DNA of 40,630 bases, from NCBI GenBank assembly GCA_020832555.1, contig JAFIEM010000020.1, positions 1 through 40,630 on the forward strand. The letters are read 5' to 3'. This stretch comes from Natronohydrobacter sp. (GTDB lineage Bacteria > Pseudomonadota > Alphaproteobacteria > Rhodobacterales > Rhodobacteraceae). This document shows positions 15,398-24,428 of the stretch, piece after piece. Every line of letters begins with the position of its first letter. Positions within the stretch are counted from its first letter, which is position 1. Position numbers and translations under genes: made by a program. The notes beneath the pieces were generated by a model. The model had not been told where the DNA came from. It worked only from the letters and a program-made list of their open reading frames with translations, and ran no database searches.

Positions 15398-16126
15398 TCA
15401 GCGATTGGCCACAGGCACGAAGGTCTCGAAATCGACGAGAGTGCCCAGCATCTGCATATAGGCGATGATGGCGTCCATTTCGGTGACAGCGTCCTGGCCA
15501 TCGAAGTTGCGCTGTTGTGCGCCCGGATAGCGGTCGGCAACCGGGTCGCCGAATTCATCCACCTGCGCGAAGAAGTCATCGACAGCCCGCTCGATCATCT
15601 CATCCGTATAGGGATGACCCAGCATCCGGTAGACGCGCATGATGCCTTGCACGTGCTCGGCATGTTCCCGCGTCAGCACCCGGTTCATCATATAGCCATA
15701 GGACGGCATGATCGATTCCGGCACCACCGCACGCGGGTCGATCATGTGCTGCACATGCCAGTCATCCGAATAGCGGCCACCCAGACGGGCCAGATCCGGC
15801 CCTGTCCGCTTGGACCCCCACTGGAAGGGATGATCATACATCGATTCAGCGGCGAGCGAGTAGTGCCCGTAGCGTTCCACCTCGTCGCGCATGGGGCGGA
15901 TCATCTGGCTATGGCAGGTATAGCAGCCCTCGCGCAGATAAATTTCCCGGCCCTTGATCTCCAGCGGCGAATAGGGGCGCATCCCTTCGACCTTCTCGAT
16001 CGTGTTGTCGAGATAGAAGAGCGGCACGATCTGAACGATCCCCCCGATGGTGACGACCAGAAACGACAGGACCAGTAGTAGCGTGGCATGCGTTTCGATT
16101 TTCTTGTGATGGTCAAGAATACCCAT
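15398..16126 (-). CDS. ccoO: cbb3 cytochrome oxidase monohaem subunit CcoO
   Basis: CcoO carries one c-type haem and relays electrons from CcoP to the CcoN active site. The 242-aa protein has an N-terminal membrane anchor (about 15-37) and the haem site CYTCH (68-72). The conserved segments [18 protein letters not shown] and [10 protein letters not shown] follow, the latter with the likely Met ligand. It lies 14 bp downstream of ccoN. Confidence 0.96.
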   Translation of the reverse strand: MGILDHHKKIETHATLLLVLSFLVVTIGGIVQIVPLFYLDNTIEKVEGMRPYSPLEIKGREIYLREGCYTCHSQMIRPMRDEVERYGHYSLAAESMYDHPFQWGSKRTGPDLARLGGRYSDDWHVQHMIDPRAVVPESIMPSYGYMMNRVLTREHAEHVQGIMRVYRMLGHPYTDEMIERAVDDFFAQVDEFGDPVADRYPGAQQRNFDGQDAVTEMDAIIAYMQMLGTLVDFETFVPVANR

Positions 16127-16140
16127 TTTCCTGCCCTTTC

Positions 16141-17748
16141 TTATTCAGCAGGAACTGCAGCGGCAGCAGGCGCAGGCTTGCGCTCGGGGCTGCTCGTCAC
16201 AGTTTTCCACAGGTTGTAGCACATGATGATCGCGCCCAGCAGGAACAGAACCCCGCCCAGACCCCGCACCACATACATCGGGAATTTCGCGGCAACCGTG
16301 TCAGCGAAAGAGTTCACGAGGAAGCCTTGCGCATCAACTTCGCGCCACATCAGACCTTCCATGATCCCCGTCACCCACATCGAGGCGGCGTAGAGCACGA
16401 TGCCGATGGTCGCGAGCCAGAAATGCCAGCTCACCAGCCGCAGGCTATAGAGGCCCTGACGCTGCCAGAGTTTCGGCACGAGGTAATAGAGCATCCCGAA
16501 GGTGATCATCCCGTTCCAGCCCAGCGCGCCGGAATGCACATGGCCAATGGTCCAGTCGGTGTAATGCGACAGCGAGTTCACGGCTTTGATCGACATCATC
16601 GGCCCTTCAAAGGTGGCCATGCCGTAAAAGCCCACTGACACCACCATCATGCGAATGATCGGGTCGGTGCGCAACTTGTCCCATGCGCCCGAAAGCGTCA
16701 TCAGACCGTTGATCATACCGCCCCAGCTTGGCATCCACAGCATGATCGAGAAGGTCATGCCCAGCGTCTGCGCCCAGTCAGGCAGCGCGGTGTAATGCAG
16801 GTGGTGCGGACCGGCCCAGATATACAGGAAGATCAGCGCCCAGAAGTGCATGATCGAGAGCTTGTAGCTATAAACTGGACGTTCGGCCTGTTTCGGGATG
16901 AAATAATACATCATCCCAAGGAAACCGGCGGTCAGGAAGAAGCCCACAGCGTTATGGCCATACCACCACTGGATCATCGCTGACTGCACACCCGACCACA
17001 CAGGCACCGATTTCGACCCAAAGACCGAGACCGGGATCGCCAGGTTGTTGACCAGATGCAGCATCGCGACGGTCACGATGAAGGCCATGTAGAACCAGTT
17101 GGCCACATAGATATGCGGCTCGCGGCGCTTGATGATCGTGCCCATGAACACCAGCAGGAACGCCACCCAGACAATCGTCAGCCACAGGTCAGTCAGCCAT
17201 TCAGGTTCGGCATATTCATTGCCCTGGGTCGAGCCCAGCACATAACCGGTCGCGGCCATGACGATGAACATCTGATAGCCCCAGAACACGAACCATGCGA
17301 GGCCCCCGCCCCACAACCGCGCAGCCGAGGTGCGCTGGACAACGTAGAACGCCGAAGCAATCAGCGCGTTACCGCCGAAAGCAAAGATCACCGCAGAGGT
17401 ATGCAGCGGACGCAGACGCCCGAAATTCAGATAGCCTTGCGCCCATTCGAAATTCAGTTCCGGCCAGGCCAGCTGAAAGGCAATGACCACACCGACCAGA
17501 AAGCCGATGACCCCCCAGAACGCGGTGGCGATCACGCCAAAGCGCACAGGGCCGTCCATATATTCGTTCTGATTGGCAACAGGAACCGGCTCTCCGATTC
17601 GGCGAATGACCCAGATGAAGGTGATGGCAGCGGCCACAATGAACACCAACATATGGACCAGATATGGCAAATCGCGTGCCATGCTGGCAGCGATTGCGGC
17701 AATCACCACAATCAACCCCAGAACAGCAAGCTTGATGTAATCCCACAT
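16141..17748 (-). CDS. ccoN: cbb3 cytochrome oxidase catalytic subunit CcoN
   Basis: CcoN reduces oxygen to water at its haem b3-CuB centre with high oxygen affinity and pumps protons. The 535-aa membrane protein shows a haem-ligand helix ([20 protein letters not shown]), a CuB helix ([18 protein letters not shown]), the [11 protein letters not shown] loop and [15 protein letters not shown] with the haem ligands. These are the cbb3 (C-type) haem-copper oxidase patterns. An AAGGGA Shine-Dalgarno precedes ATG 17748. An FNR box lies 95 bp upstream and is shared with the divergent Usp gene. Confidence 0.97.
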   Translation of the reverse strand: MWDYIKLAVLGLIVVIAAIAASMARDLPYLVHMLVFIVAAAITFIWVIRRIGEPVPVANQNEYMDGPVRFGVIATAFWGVIGFLVGVVIAFQLAWPELNFEWAQGYLNFGRLRPLHTSAVIFAFGGNALIASAFYVVQRTSAARLWGGGLAWFVFWGYQMFIVMAATGYVLGSTQGNEYAEPEWLTDLWLTIVWVAFLLVFMGTIIKRREPHIYVANWFYMAFIVTVAMLHLVNNLAIPVSVFGSKSVPVWSGVQSAMIQWWYGHNAVGFFLTAGFLGMMYYFIPKQAERPVYSYKLSIMHFWALIFLYIWAGPHHLHYTALPDWAQTLGMTFSIMLWMPSWGGMINGLMTLSGAWDKLRTDPIIRMMVVSVGFYGMATFEGPMMSIKAVNSLSHYTDWTIGHVHSGALGWNGMITFGMLYYLVPKLWQRQGLYSLRLVSWHFWLATIGIVLYAASMWVTGIMEGLMWREVDAQGFLVNSFADTVAAKFPMYVVRGLGGVLFLLGAIIMCYNLWKTVTSSPERKPAPAAAAVPAE

Positions 17749-17843
17749 AGTCTGCGTCCCTTGTTATCGCGCTGCCGCAGAAAATATCAGCGGCAGACAC
17801 AGTTTTGCATGGTGCCTTTTGTCACGCCTCCCCCAAAGGGACT

Positions 17844-17857
17844 TTGATTCAGGTCAA
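17844..17857. promoter_or_regulatory. FNR box shared by ccoNOQP and the Usp gene
   Basis: TTGATTCAGGTCAA matches TTGAY-N4-RTCAA. It is almost equidistant from the two start codons (95 bp to ccoN, 94 bp to the GTG of the Usp gene). A single FnrL dimer could therefore serve class II promoters in both directions, with starts predicted near 17809 (minus) and 17892 (plus). Confidence 0.85.
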
Positions 17858-17951
17858 TGTCTGATGTTCAATGACTTGCGACAGATCATCGCGATGCAGG
17901 TTTTCCTGCGCGATGCTGCCTGCACATGACAGAACCAAGGAGGACACCCGC

Positions 17952-18791
17952 GTGGGCTACAAATCGATCTGCACATTTCTTGCGACCGAAGCGCAGGCCG
18001 AGCGCCTGATCGACTCCGCTCAAGCTCTTTCCACCAGGTTCGACGCGCATCTCGAAATCTGCTGTCTGGGGATCGACACGACGCAGAGCGTGGGCTTCTA
18101 TGCGGGCGCACCGGCGATGATCTATCAGGATGCGCTCGATCAGGCACGCACCAACGCCGACGAGCTTGCGGCCAAGGTCAAGCAAAGACTGCAGCGCGCG
18201 GATCTGCGCTGGAGTGTGGACACGGCTGTTCTGACCCTCGGCGGCATCTCGGCCTATGTCGGGCTGAAAGCCCGGTTTGCAGATCTTGTCGTTCTGCCGC
18301 GACCTTATGGCGACGGACGCGGACCACAGGATGAGTTCATTACCGAAGCGGCCCTTTTCGACGGCGGAGCGCCCGTGCTCATCCTGCCGGAACTTGGGAC
18401 GGACGTGCCGGATTTCGCCAAAATCGTCCTCGCCTGGAACCAGAGCGACGAGGCACTTGCCGCAACCCGCGCAGCGCTGCCCTTGCTGAAACGCGCTGAT
18501 ATGGTCAATGTTGTCGTGGTGGACCCGCCCGTGCATGGGATCGAACGCTCGGACCCCGGCGGGATGTTGACGCAGATGCTGGTGCGCCACGATGTGACCG
18601 TGGATATCTCGGTTATCGCCAAGACGCTGCCCCGCATCAGCGACATGCTGCGACGACATGCTCAGGATCAAGCCGCTGATCTGCTTGTGATCGGGGCTTA
18701 TAGCCATTCGCGGCTGCGTCAGGCAATACTCGGCGGCACAACACGCAATCTGCTGGAGGAAACCGCGATCCCTGTCTTTTTGGCGCGCTAG
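17952..18791 (+). CDS. Universal stress protein family, tandem Usp domains
   Basis: This 279-aa cytoplasmic protein has two UspA-like halves. The second ends GAYSHSRLRQAILGG with TTRNLLEETAIPVFL, the ATP-binding G-X2-G-X9-G(S/T)-type region. The start is GTG 17952 (VGYKSICTF), with a strong AAGGAGG eight bases upstream. The corresponding gene in R. sphaeroides lies between ccoN and fnrL as it does here. Divergence from ccoN across an FNR box suggests induction at low oxygen. The molecular role is not known. Confidence 0.88.
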   Translation: MGYKSICTFLATEAQAERLIDSAQALSTRFDAHLEICCLGIDTTQSVGFYAGAPAMIYQDALDQARTNADELAAKVKQRLQRADLRWSVDTAVLTLGGISAYVGLKARFADLVVLPRPYGDGRGPQDEFITEAALFDGGAPVLILPELGTDVPDFAKIVLAWNQSDEALAATRAALPLLKRADMVNVVVVDPPVHGIERSDPGGMLTQMLVRHDVTVDISVIAKTLPRISDMLRRHAQDQAADLLVIGAYSHSRLRQAILGGTTRNLLEETAIPVFLAR

Positions 18792-18894
18792 AGCATGTTG
18801 CGCAAAAGTGGTTTCCGGCTTTGCGCATTAAAACATGCGACCACAATAAGCTAGAGCGGAGCGCGCGAATGCGAATAAGCGCAACCCGCTCTAG
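18792..18894. repeat. Intergenic double-hairpin element, probable dispersed repeat
   Basis: Two inverted repeats lie side by side. The first pairs GCATGTT (18793-18799) with AACATGC (18832-18838), and TGCGCAAA (18799-18806) with TTTGCGCA (18820-18827). The second pairs CTAGAGCGG (18851-18859) with CCGCTCTAG (18886-18894). The layout strongly resembles a repeat I know from rhizobial and other alphaproteobacterial intergenic regions, which begins AGAGCATG and contains GCGCAAAAGTG. It starts at the stop codon of the Usp gene and provides the stop codon of the next gene, so it may also separate the two convergent transcripts. Confidence 0.65.
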
Positions 18895-19331
18895 AATCCG
18901 CGCCGCGCCAGTTCCAGCCCGATCAGCGTTTCGGCATCTGCCAGATATGGTCGCATGAACTCTGATGCGGCATCGTGGTCACTACGCGCATGGCGTGCAT
19001 AGCCCAGCAAGTGGGAATCAGAGAAACCGCGCAGACCGGTCTGAAATCGCAATGCCCGCGTCGAATCAAGCGCTTGAAAATGAAATTCCGGCGCTACGTG
19101 CAGTTCAGTCGATGATTCCGGAGCCCCGGTGACGGGTCCAGCAGTAAACGCAGAAGTCCCGCGCCAGACATATTGACCGAAATAGCCCGCACAGATGACA
19201 GCGATGAGGCAAAGAACAACCAGACCAAACCTGTGTGTCTGTCCGGCAGTCGGGGCTTGTCTCGCGCGCGGGGCCTCCTGATCTGGCCGCGGCTTGACAA
19301 GCTCTTCGTAATCCTCATCCCAATCGAACAT
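18891..19331 (-). CDS. Single-span membrane protein, unknown function
   Basis: This 146-aa protein has an acidic N-terminus (MFDWDEDYEELVKPRPDQE), one transmembrane helix (about residues 35-54) and a periplasmic part of about 90 residues. The periplasmic part holds RFQTGLRGFSDSHLLGYARH and a C-terminal LIGLELARRGF. No named family is recognised. It lies 101 bp downstream of fnrL on the same strand, and its TAG stop lies within the repeat element, which may mean the repeat inserted at or reshaped the gene's end. Respiratory context is the only functional hint. Confidence 0.6.
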   Translation of the reverse strand: MFDWDEDYEELVKPRPDQEAPRARQAPTAGQTHRFGLVVLCLIAVICAGYFGQYVWRGTSAFTAGPVTGAPESSTELHVAPEFHFQALDSTRALRFQTGLRGFSDSHLLGYARHARSDHDAASEFMRPYLADAETLIGLELARRGF

Positions 19332-19432
19332 AGCCCAGCCCCAATTGCACGATCATTTTGAGCTAATCTCGGCACTGGGCAGGAATAGGTCGAGACTGCG
19401 ACATCGCTATGTTCGGAATAATAAAGTCAGCT

Positions 19433-20185
19433 TCAGACCAGAAATCCACCATCGGAATCGTCACCGGTTTCTTCAAGCAGACGGTCAAAATCGGGAATGA
19501 TGATCTGGCGCTTGCCTTCGGTCACGATCAACCCCTCCTTGCGCAGCGCGGACATCTGGCGGCTGACAGTTTCCAGCGTCAGGCCAAGATACTCCGACAT
19601 CGCCTCGCGTGTCAGTGGAAGGTCGAAGCGCAGCTCTCCATCCGACGCCTTCAACTGAAGTGAGGCATCGCGCCGTGCGATGATGCAGACAAGGCTGGCG
19701 ATCTTCTCGCGCGCTGTCTTGCGACCAAGCAGCAACATCCATTCGCGCGCGGCATCCAGTTCGTCCAGCGTCATCTCCAGCAGCCGTTGGCCGATATGCG
19801 GTGTGCGCAACATCATTTCTTCAAACGGTTTCTTGCGGAAGCAGCACATCACCAGATCGGTCGCCGCCGTCACGTCATAGGCCGAGGTCTCACGCCCCGG
19901 ACGCCCGACAAAATCGGAGGGCAGCAGCAAACCCACCATCTGACGACGCCCGTCTTCCATCGTCTGGCTTAGCGTTGCGATTCCGGTCACGACCGAGGCC
20001 ACAAAATCCATCTTGTCCCCGGCCCAGACCACCGTTTGCCCGGCTTCGAAACTTCGATAGTACTTGAATTGCTCCAACATTTCCAATTCGTCAGATTCGC
20101 AACGGGCGCAAACCGCCCGATGGCGGATCGGACATTCGTTGCAGTCTTGTGAATAGGTCAGGATCTTGGCGGAGTTTCTGGTCAT
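19433..20185 (-). CDS. fnrL: Oxygen-sensing regulator FnrL
   Basis: FnrL is a CRP/FNR-family activator that dimerises when a [4Fe-4S] cluster is intact and falls apart with oxygen. The 250-aa protein has N-terminal Cys15, Cys18, Cys26 and Cys29 and an internal CC pair (114-115) as candidate cluster ligands. A cyclic-nucleotide-binding-like fold follows, then a C-terminal helix-turn-helix (about 190-215) with recognition helix ETVSR. That E..SR pattern goes with TTGAT half sites. It is closely similar to R. sphaeroides FnrL. Start ATG 20185 lacks an obvious Shine-Dalgarno, and an FNR box lies six bases upstream, so autorepression is likely. Confidence 0.95.
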   Translation of the reverse strand: MTRNSAKILTYSQDCNECPIRHRAVCARCESDELEMLEQFKYYRSFEAGQTVVWAGDKMDFVASVVTGIATLSQTMEDGRRQMVGLLLPSDFVGRPGRETSAYDVTAATDLVMCCFRKKPFEEMMLRTPHIGQRLLEMTLDELDAAREWMLLLGRKTAREKIASLVCIIARRDASLQLKASDGELRFDLPLTREAMSEYLGLTLETVSRQMSALRKEGLIVTEGKRQIIIPDFDRLLEETGDDSDGGFLV

Positions 20186-20191
20186 CAGCTA

Positions 20192-20205
20192 TTGATCTAC
20201 ATCAA
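20192..20205. promoter_or_regulatory. FNR box between fnrL and hemN
   Basis: TTGATCTACATCAA matches TTGAY-N4-RTCAA. It ends six bases from the fnrL start codon, where a bound dimer would cover the ribosome-binding region and block initiation. On the other side its centre is about 42 bp from the hemN ATG, the classic activator spacing, so the hemN transcript may have almost no leader. Confidence 0.85.
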
Positions 20206-20240
20206 GGCGCGAAGGGCGAACTGGCTTAAAACGTAAACCT

Positions 20241-21596
20241 ATGACGCACACAAAGCAACTTTCCGAATTGGGTTTGTTCGACGCTCGTGTACCCCGGTAC
20301 ACCAGCTATCCGACCGCACCGCATTTTTCACCCGGTCTTCCGGCCAGTGTGTTCACGCGCTGGATTGAACAAATTCCTGCGGGAAGTGCAATCTCGCTTT
20401 ACCTGCATGTGCCCTTCTGCCGCAGGTTGTGCTGGTTTTGCGCCTGCCGCACGCAAGGCACATCAACCGATGCGCCTGTGCTAGCCTATGCGCAAACTCT
20501 GAAAGCAGAGTTGAAGATCTTCCGCAAACACCTGCCCGAAGGCGTGAAGCTCGCCCGTCTGCATTGGGGAGGTGGGACACCGACAATGCTGCCCGCGCCC
20601 GTCATGCGCGATCTGGCCGCGACTGTGTTCGATATTGCCCCCCTTGCCGAAGGCGGCGAGTTCTCGGTCGAGATCGATCCGAACGAGATCGACGATGCGC
20701 GGCTTGATGCGCTGGCAGAAGCGGGCATGAACCGCGCGTCCATCGGTGTGCAGGATTTCGACCCGGAGATTCAGGGGATCATCGGACGGGACCAGAGCTT
20801 TGACGTCACCAAGGCAGCCGCAGATGCGCTGCGCGCACGCGGAATCCAGAGCCTGAATGCCGATATCCTGTATGGCCTGCCGAATCAGACGCAGCGCAGA
20901 ATCGCCGATTCGATCCAGAAACTCCTGTCTCTGAACCCGGATCGCATTGCGCTTTATGGCTATGCGCATGTGCCCTGGATGGCGCGGCGCCAACAGATGA
21001 TCCCGTCAGACACCCTGCCCCGGCCGGAAGAACGGCTGGACCTGTTCGAGACTGCGCGCCGCCTGCTTGTCTGGGACGGGTATGACGAGATCGGCATCGA
21101 CCATTTTGCGCGGCCCCATGACGGACTTGCCGTCGCAGCCAGAACCGGAAAACTGCGACGGAATTTCCAAGGCTACACAGACGATGTTGCCCCTGTCCTC
21201 GTCGGACTTGGCGCATCTTCGATTTCGCGCTTTCCACAAGGATTTGCGCAGAATACTTCGGCAACGGCCCCTTGGAAGAAAGCGATTGAGCAGGGCCAGT
21301 TCGCAACGGCACGGGGTCATGAGTTCACCGCAGCAGATATCTGGCGCAGCCGCGCCATCGAGGCGCTGATGTGTGACTTCCGCCTGTCGCGGGAAGAATT
21401 GATCAACGCTTTCGGTGCGGATGCCGATGCGCTGGACGCCCTGATCGCCCAAGCCGTGATGCGCTTTGGCGCTTTTGTGAAGCTGACAAGGCAAGGGCTG
21501 GAAATCACGCCCGAAGGTCGCCCGCTGACACGCATGATTGCAACTGTCTTTGACGAATACACAATGGACAAGGCCGGGCACAGCTCGGCAGTCTAA
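20241..21596 (+). CDS. hemN: Oxygen-independent coproporphyrinogen III oxidase
   Basis: HemN is a radical-SAM enzyme that decarboxylates coproporphyrinogen III to protoporphyrinogen IX without oxygen. The 451-aa length is that of true HemN. The radical-SAM cluster motif C-X3-C-X2-C is visible as CRRLCWFC (Cys60, Cys64, Cys67), followed by a further Cys at 69. The family segments LHWGGGTPTML, SVEIDPNEID and NADILYGLPNQT follow. It supplies haem for the cbb3 oxidase when oxygen is low, and an FNR box upstream supports joint control. Its stop overlaps the convergent glycosyltransferase gene by 4 nt. Confidence 0.95.
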   Translation: MTHTKQLSELGLFDARVPRYTSYPTAPHFSPGLPASVFTRWIEQIPAGSAISLYLHVPFCRRLCWFCACRTQGTSTDAPVLAYAQTLKAELKIFRKHLPEGVKLARLHWGGGTPTMLPAPVMRDLAATVFDIAPLAEGGEFSVEIDPNEIDDARLDALAEAGMNRASIGVQDFDPEIQGIIGRDQSFDVTKAAADALRARGIQSLNADILYGLPNQTQRRIADSIQKLLSLNPDRIALYGYAHVPWMARRQQMIPSDTLPRPEERLDLFETARRLLVWDGYDEIGIDHFARPHDGLAVAARTGKLRRNFQGYTDDVAPVLVGLGASSISRFPQGFAQNTSATAPWKKAIEQGQFATARGHEFTAADIWRSRAIEALMCDFRLSREELINAFGADADALDALIAQAVMRFGAFVKLTRQGLEITPEGRPLTRMIATVFDEYTMDKAGHSSAV

Positions 21597-22807
21597 CCCT
21601 CTTCGACGAAGCGCAGCAGACGGGGCAGGCAAACCCGCCTCAGATCGTAATTCTCGACAATGCTCCGACGGCCCGCATGGCGCAGATGCGTGTGGTCATC
21701 GGGGTGGGAAAGCGCATGCGTCAATGCCTCTGACCACCCTTCGATGTCGAAGAAATCCACCAATCGCCCATTCACGCCATCGGTGATGATTTCCTCCACT
21801 GGACCTGTGCGCGAAGCGATCAGACACGCGCCCATCGACATCGCCTCCAGCATTGACCATGACAGAACGAAAGGAATGGTCAGATAGGCGTGCGCGCGCC
21901 CGATCTGCAGCAATCTCTGGAAATCGCCATACGGCACGCGCCCAAGGAAGTGCACACGGCTCAAGTCCAGTTGCCCGTCCAGCTCACGCAGGAATACCTC
22001 GCGCCAGGATCCCTGCGCCGGGGCCGTGCCATAACTCACCCCATCTCCGCCAATAACGACCACCTGCGCATGCGGACGCGCCGCAAGAACCTCGGGAAGC
22101 GCGCGCAGAAAGACATGCGTGCCACGATAGGGTTCCAGATTGCGGGCAACATAGGTCAGAACCTCGTCGCCTGCGCGCAGCACTCGCCCGTTCGGCAGGG
22201 TAAAACGCGCCTCAGGGTCGGGTTTCAGCAGATCCGTATCCACCCCGTCATGCGTAATGGTGATCTTGTTTCGGAAACAGGCAGGAAACGTATCTGCCTG
22301 CCACTCCGTCGGCGAGAGCGCAGCATCTGCCTGCACCATAGACAGCGCAAGATGCGCCTGCCGGGCGGTGACGGAAAACCCGGCTGCGGGGTCGGCGCGG
22401 CTGAATTCCGGGTCAAACCCCACATCAAGGCCCCGTGTCGCATAAAAGAACTCCGCATAGACCAGTATGCGCGCATCTGGCCAGACTTCGCGCAGAAACA
22501 GCGTCTCACCCCAGCCAGAATGACCAAAGATCACATCGGGATTGAACCCCAGCTTGTCGCGCAACTGGATCGCCGCACGCGCAACGCGATGCGCACGGTC
22601 GGTCATCGCGGTATAGGTGGTTCCCAATCGCGACTGGCGCGGGTCCGGCGCAGGATCGGGCATCGGATATCGATAGGTTCTGATTGGCGTGGTTTGCCTG
22701 TTCTTCTCGGCGGTCAATGCGACAACCTGATGGCCCCGCGCAACAAGGGCCGGGGCGAGATGCTTGAACTGGCCGGGATAATTCTGATGAACAAAAAGAA
22801 CCCGCAC
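21593..22807 (-). CDS. GT4-family glycosyltransferase
   Basis: This 404-aa protein has the GT-B fold of family 4 retaining glycosyltransferases. The N-terminal VRVLFVHQNYPGQFKHLAP is a Rossmann start. The C-terminal half contains LEPYRGTHVFLRALPEVL and the E-X7-E region (MLEAMSMGACLIASRTGPVEE). The sugar donor and acceptor are unknown; surface polysaccharide or lipopolysaccharide is a fair guess. The start is taken as GTG 22807, since the longer frame begins with TTG. It lies 16 bp downstream of the last transporter gene and may be read from the same transcript. Confidence 0.85.
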   Translation of the reverse strand: MRVLFVHQNYPGQFKHLAPALVARGHQVVALTAEKNRQTTPIRTYRYPMPDPAPDPRQSRLGTTYTAMTDRAHRVARAAIQLRDKLGFNPDVIFGHSGWGETLFLREVWPDARILVYAEFFYATRGLDVGFDPEFSRADPAAGFSVTARQAHLALSMVQADAALSPTEWQADTFPACFRNKITITHDGVDTDLLKPDPEARFTLPNGRVLRAGDEVLTYVARNLEPYRGTHVFLRALPEVLAARPHAQVVVIGGDGVSYGTAPAQGSWREVFLRELDGQLDLSRVHFLGRVPYGDFQRLLQIGRAHAYLTIPFVLSWSMLEAMSMGACLIASRTGPVEEIITDGVNGRLVDFFDIEGWSEALTHALSHPDDHTHLRHAGRRSIVENYDLRRVCLPRLLRFVEEG

Positions 22808-22823
22808 CAATCAGCCTTTCGCC

Positions 22824-24428
22824 TTACGCAGCCCCGATGGCAGTTATGTCAAAAGCCGCCGCCAGAAGCTGACGCGTGTACTCGCTTCGCGGCGTATCAA
22901 AGACCTGATTTATGGGTCCCGCCTCGACAACATCGCCCTGCCGCATCACGATCACCTTGTGCGAGAGCGCCCGCACCACGCGCAGATCATGGCTGATGAA
23001 CAGATAGGCCAGCCCGTATTTACGTTGAAGGTTGCGCAGCAATTCGACGATCTGCACCTGCACGGTCATGTCCAGCGCCGAGGTCGGCTCGTCCAATACC
23101 ACAAGTTTCGGGCGCAGGATCATGGCGCGGGCAATTGCGATACGCTGGCGTTGCCCCCCGGAAAACTCATGCGGGTAGCGCTCCATCATCGTGGGATCAA
23201 GTCCCACTTCTGCCATGATCTCGGCCACCAATTCACGCGCGGACCGGCCAGTAGGCACACCATGCACGCCAAAGCCCTCGGCGATGATCTGCTCGACTGT
23301 CATACGCGGGCTAAGGCTGCCAAAGGGATCCTGAAACACGATCTGCAAGTGGCGTCGGAGATTGCGCAATTCCGAAGATTTGCGCCCCTGGATATCGACC
23401 CCATCGAACCAGATTGGCCCCTTGCTTGAAATCAGCCGCAAGATCGCCAGCGCGAGTGTGGTCTTTCCCGAGCCGGATTCGCCGACAATCCCCAGCGTTT
23501 CGCCAGCGCGCAAGGTCAGCGTCGCCTCATTTACGGCCTTCACATGGCCAACAGTGCGGCGCAGGAACCCGCGCTGGATCGGAAACCAGATGCGCAGCTT
23601 GTCGGTGCGCAGGATTTCGGTGGCCCCCGAGGGCACCGGCGCGGGCTGGCCCGTCGATTCGGCAGCAAGCAGCTTTTGCGTATATGGATGCTCCGGCGCG
23701 GCAAAGATTTCGGCGGTTGGCCCCTGCTCGACGATCTCGCCATCTTTCATCACGCAAACCCGGTCGGCAAAACGCCGCACGATGTTCAGATCATGGGTGA
23801 TGAACAACAGGCTCATCCCCTCGGCGCGCTTCAGATCGACCAGCAGTTCCAGAATTTGCGCCTGAATCGTCACATCCAGCGCGGTGGTCGGTTCATCCGC
23901 GACCAGCAGTTCCGGTCCGTTGGCAAGCGCCATGGCGATCATCACCCGCTGGCGCTGCCCCCCCGACAACTGGTGCGGATAGGCCCCCATGCGGCTTTCA
24001 GCCTCGCGGATGCCCACCTTCTCCAGCAGCTCCAGCACGCGCGCGCGCGCCGTCGCCCCACCCAGCCCCTGATGCAGCGACAAGCTTTCGGTGATCTGCT
24101 TCTCGATCGTATGCAGCGGGTTGAGCGAGGTCATCGGCTCCTGAAAGATGAAGCTGACATCGTTGCCCCGCACCTGCCGCAGCATCCGGTCAGTCGCGCC
24201 AACAAGCTGATCCCCCTTGAAGGTCACAGACCCCGTCACTTGTGCTGAATCCGGCAATAGCGCGACGGTCGAGAGGGCGCTTACCGATTTTCCAGAACCG
24301 GACTCGCCCACAAGCGCGACCGTTTCGCCCGCGTCGACATGGAAGCTGACACCCCGCACCGCACGCACTTCTCGCCCCTCCTGAAGGAAGGTCACGGACA
24401 GGTCGCGAACATCCAGAACACGGCTCAT
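22824..24428 (-). CDS. yejF: Peptide ABC transporter, double ATP-binding protein YejF
   Basis: This subunit powers import of oligopeptide-like substrates. The 534-aa protein contains two complete nucleotide-binding domains. Each has a Walker A ([11 protein letters not shown] near residue 40; [11 protein letters not shown] near 315), a signature motif (LSGGQRQRV and FSGGQRQRI) and a Walker B ([12 protein letters not shown] and [12 protein letters not shown]). The OppDF-type fusion is typical of YejF. It overlaps yejE by 4 nt. Confidence 0.92.
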   Translation of the reverse strand: MSRVLDVRDLSVTFLQEGREVRAVRGVSFHVDAGETVALVGESGSGKSVSALSTVALLPDSAQVTGSVTFKGDQLVGATDRMLRQVRGNDVSFIFQEPMTSLNPLHTIEKQITESLSLHQGLGGATARARVLELLEKVGIREAESRMGAYPHQLSGGQRQRVMIAMALANGPELLVADEPTTALDVTIQAQILELLVDLKRAEGMSLLFITHDLNIVRRFADRVCVMKDGEIVEQGPTAEIFAAPEHPYTQKLLAAESTGQPAPVPSGATEILRTDKLRIWFPIQRGFLRRTVGHVKAVNEATLTLRAGETLGIVGESGSGKTTLALAILRLISSKGPIWFDGVDIQGRKSSELRNLRRHLQIVFQDPFGSLSPRMTVEQIIAEGFGVHGVPTGRSARELVAEIMAEVGLDPTMMERYPHEFSGGQRQRIAIARAMILRPKLVVLDEPTSALDMTVQVQIVELLRNLQRKYGLAYLFISHDLRVVRALSHKVIVMRQGDVVEAGPINQVFDTPRSEYTRQLLAAAFDITAIGAA

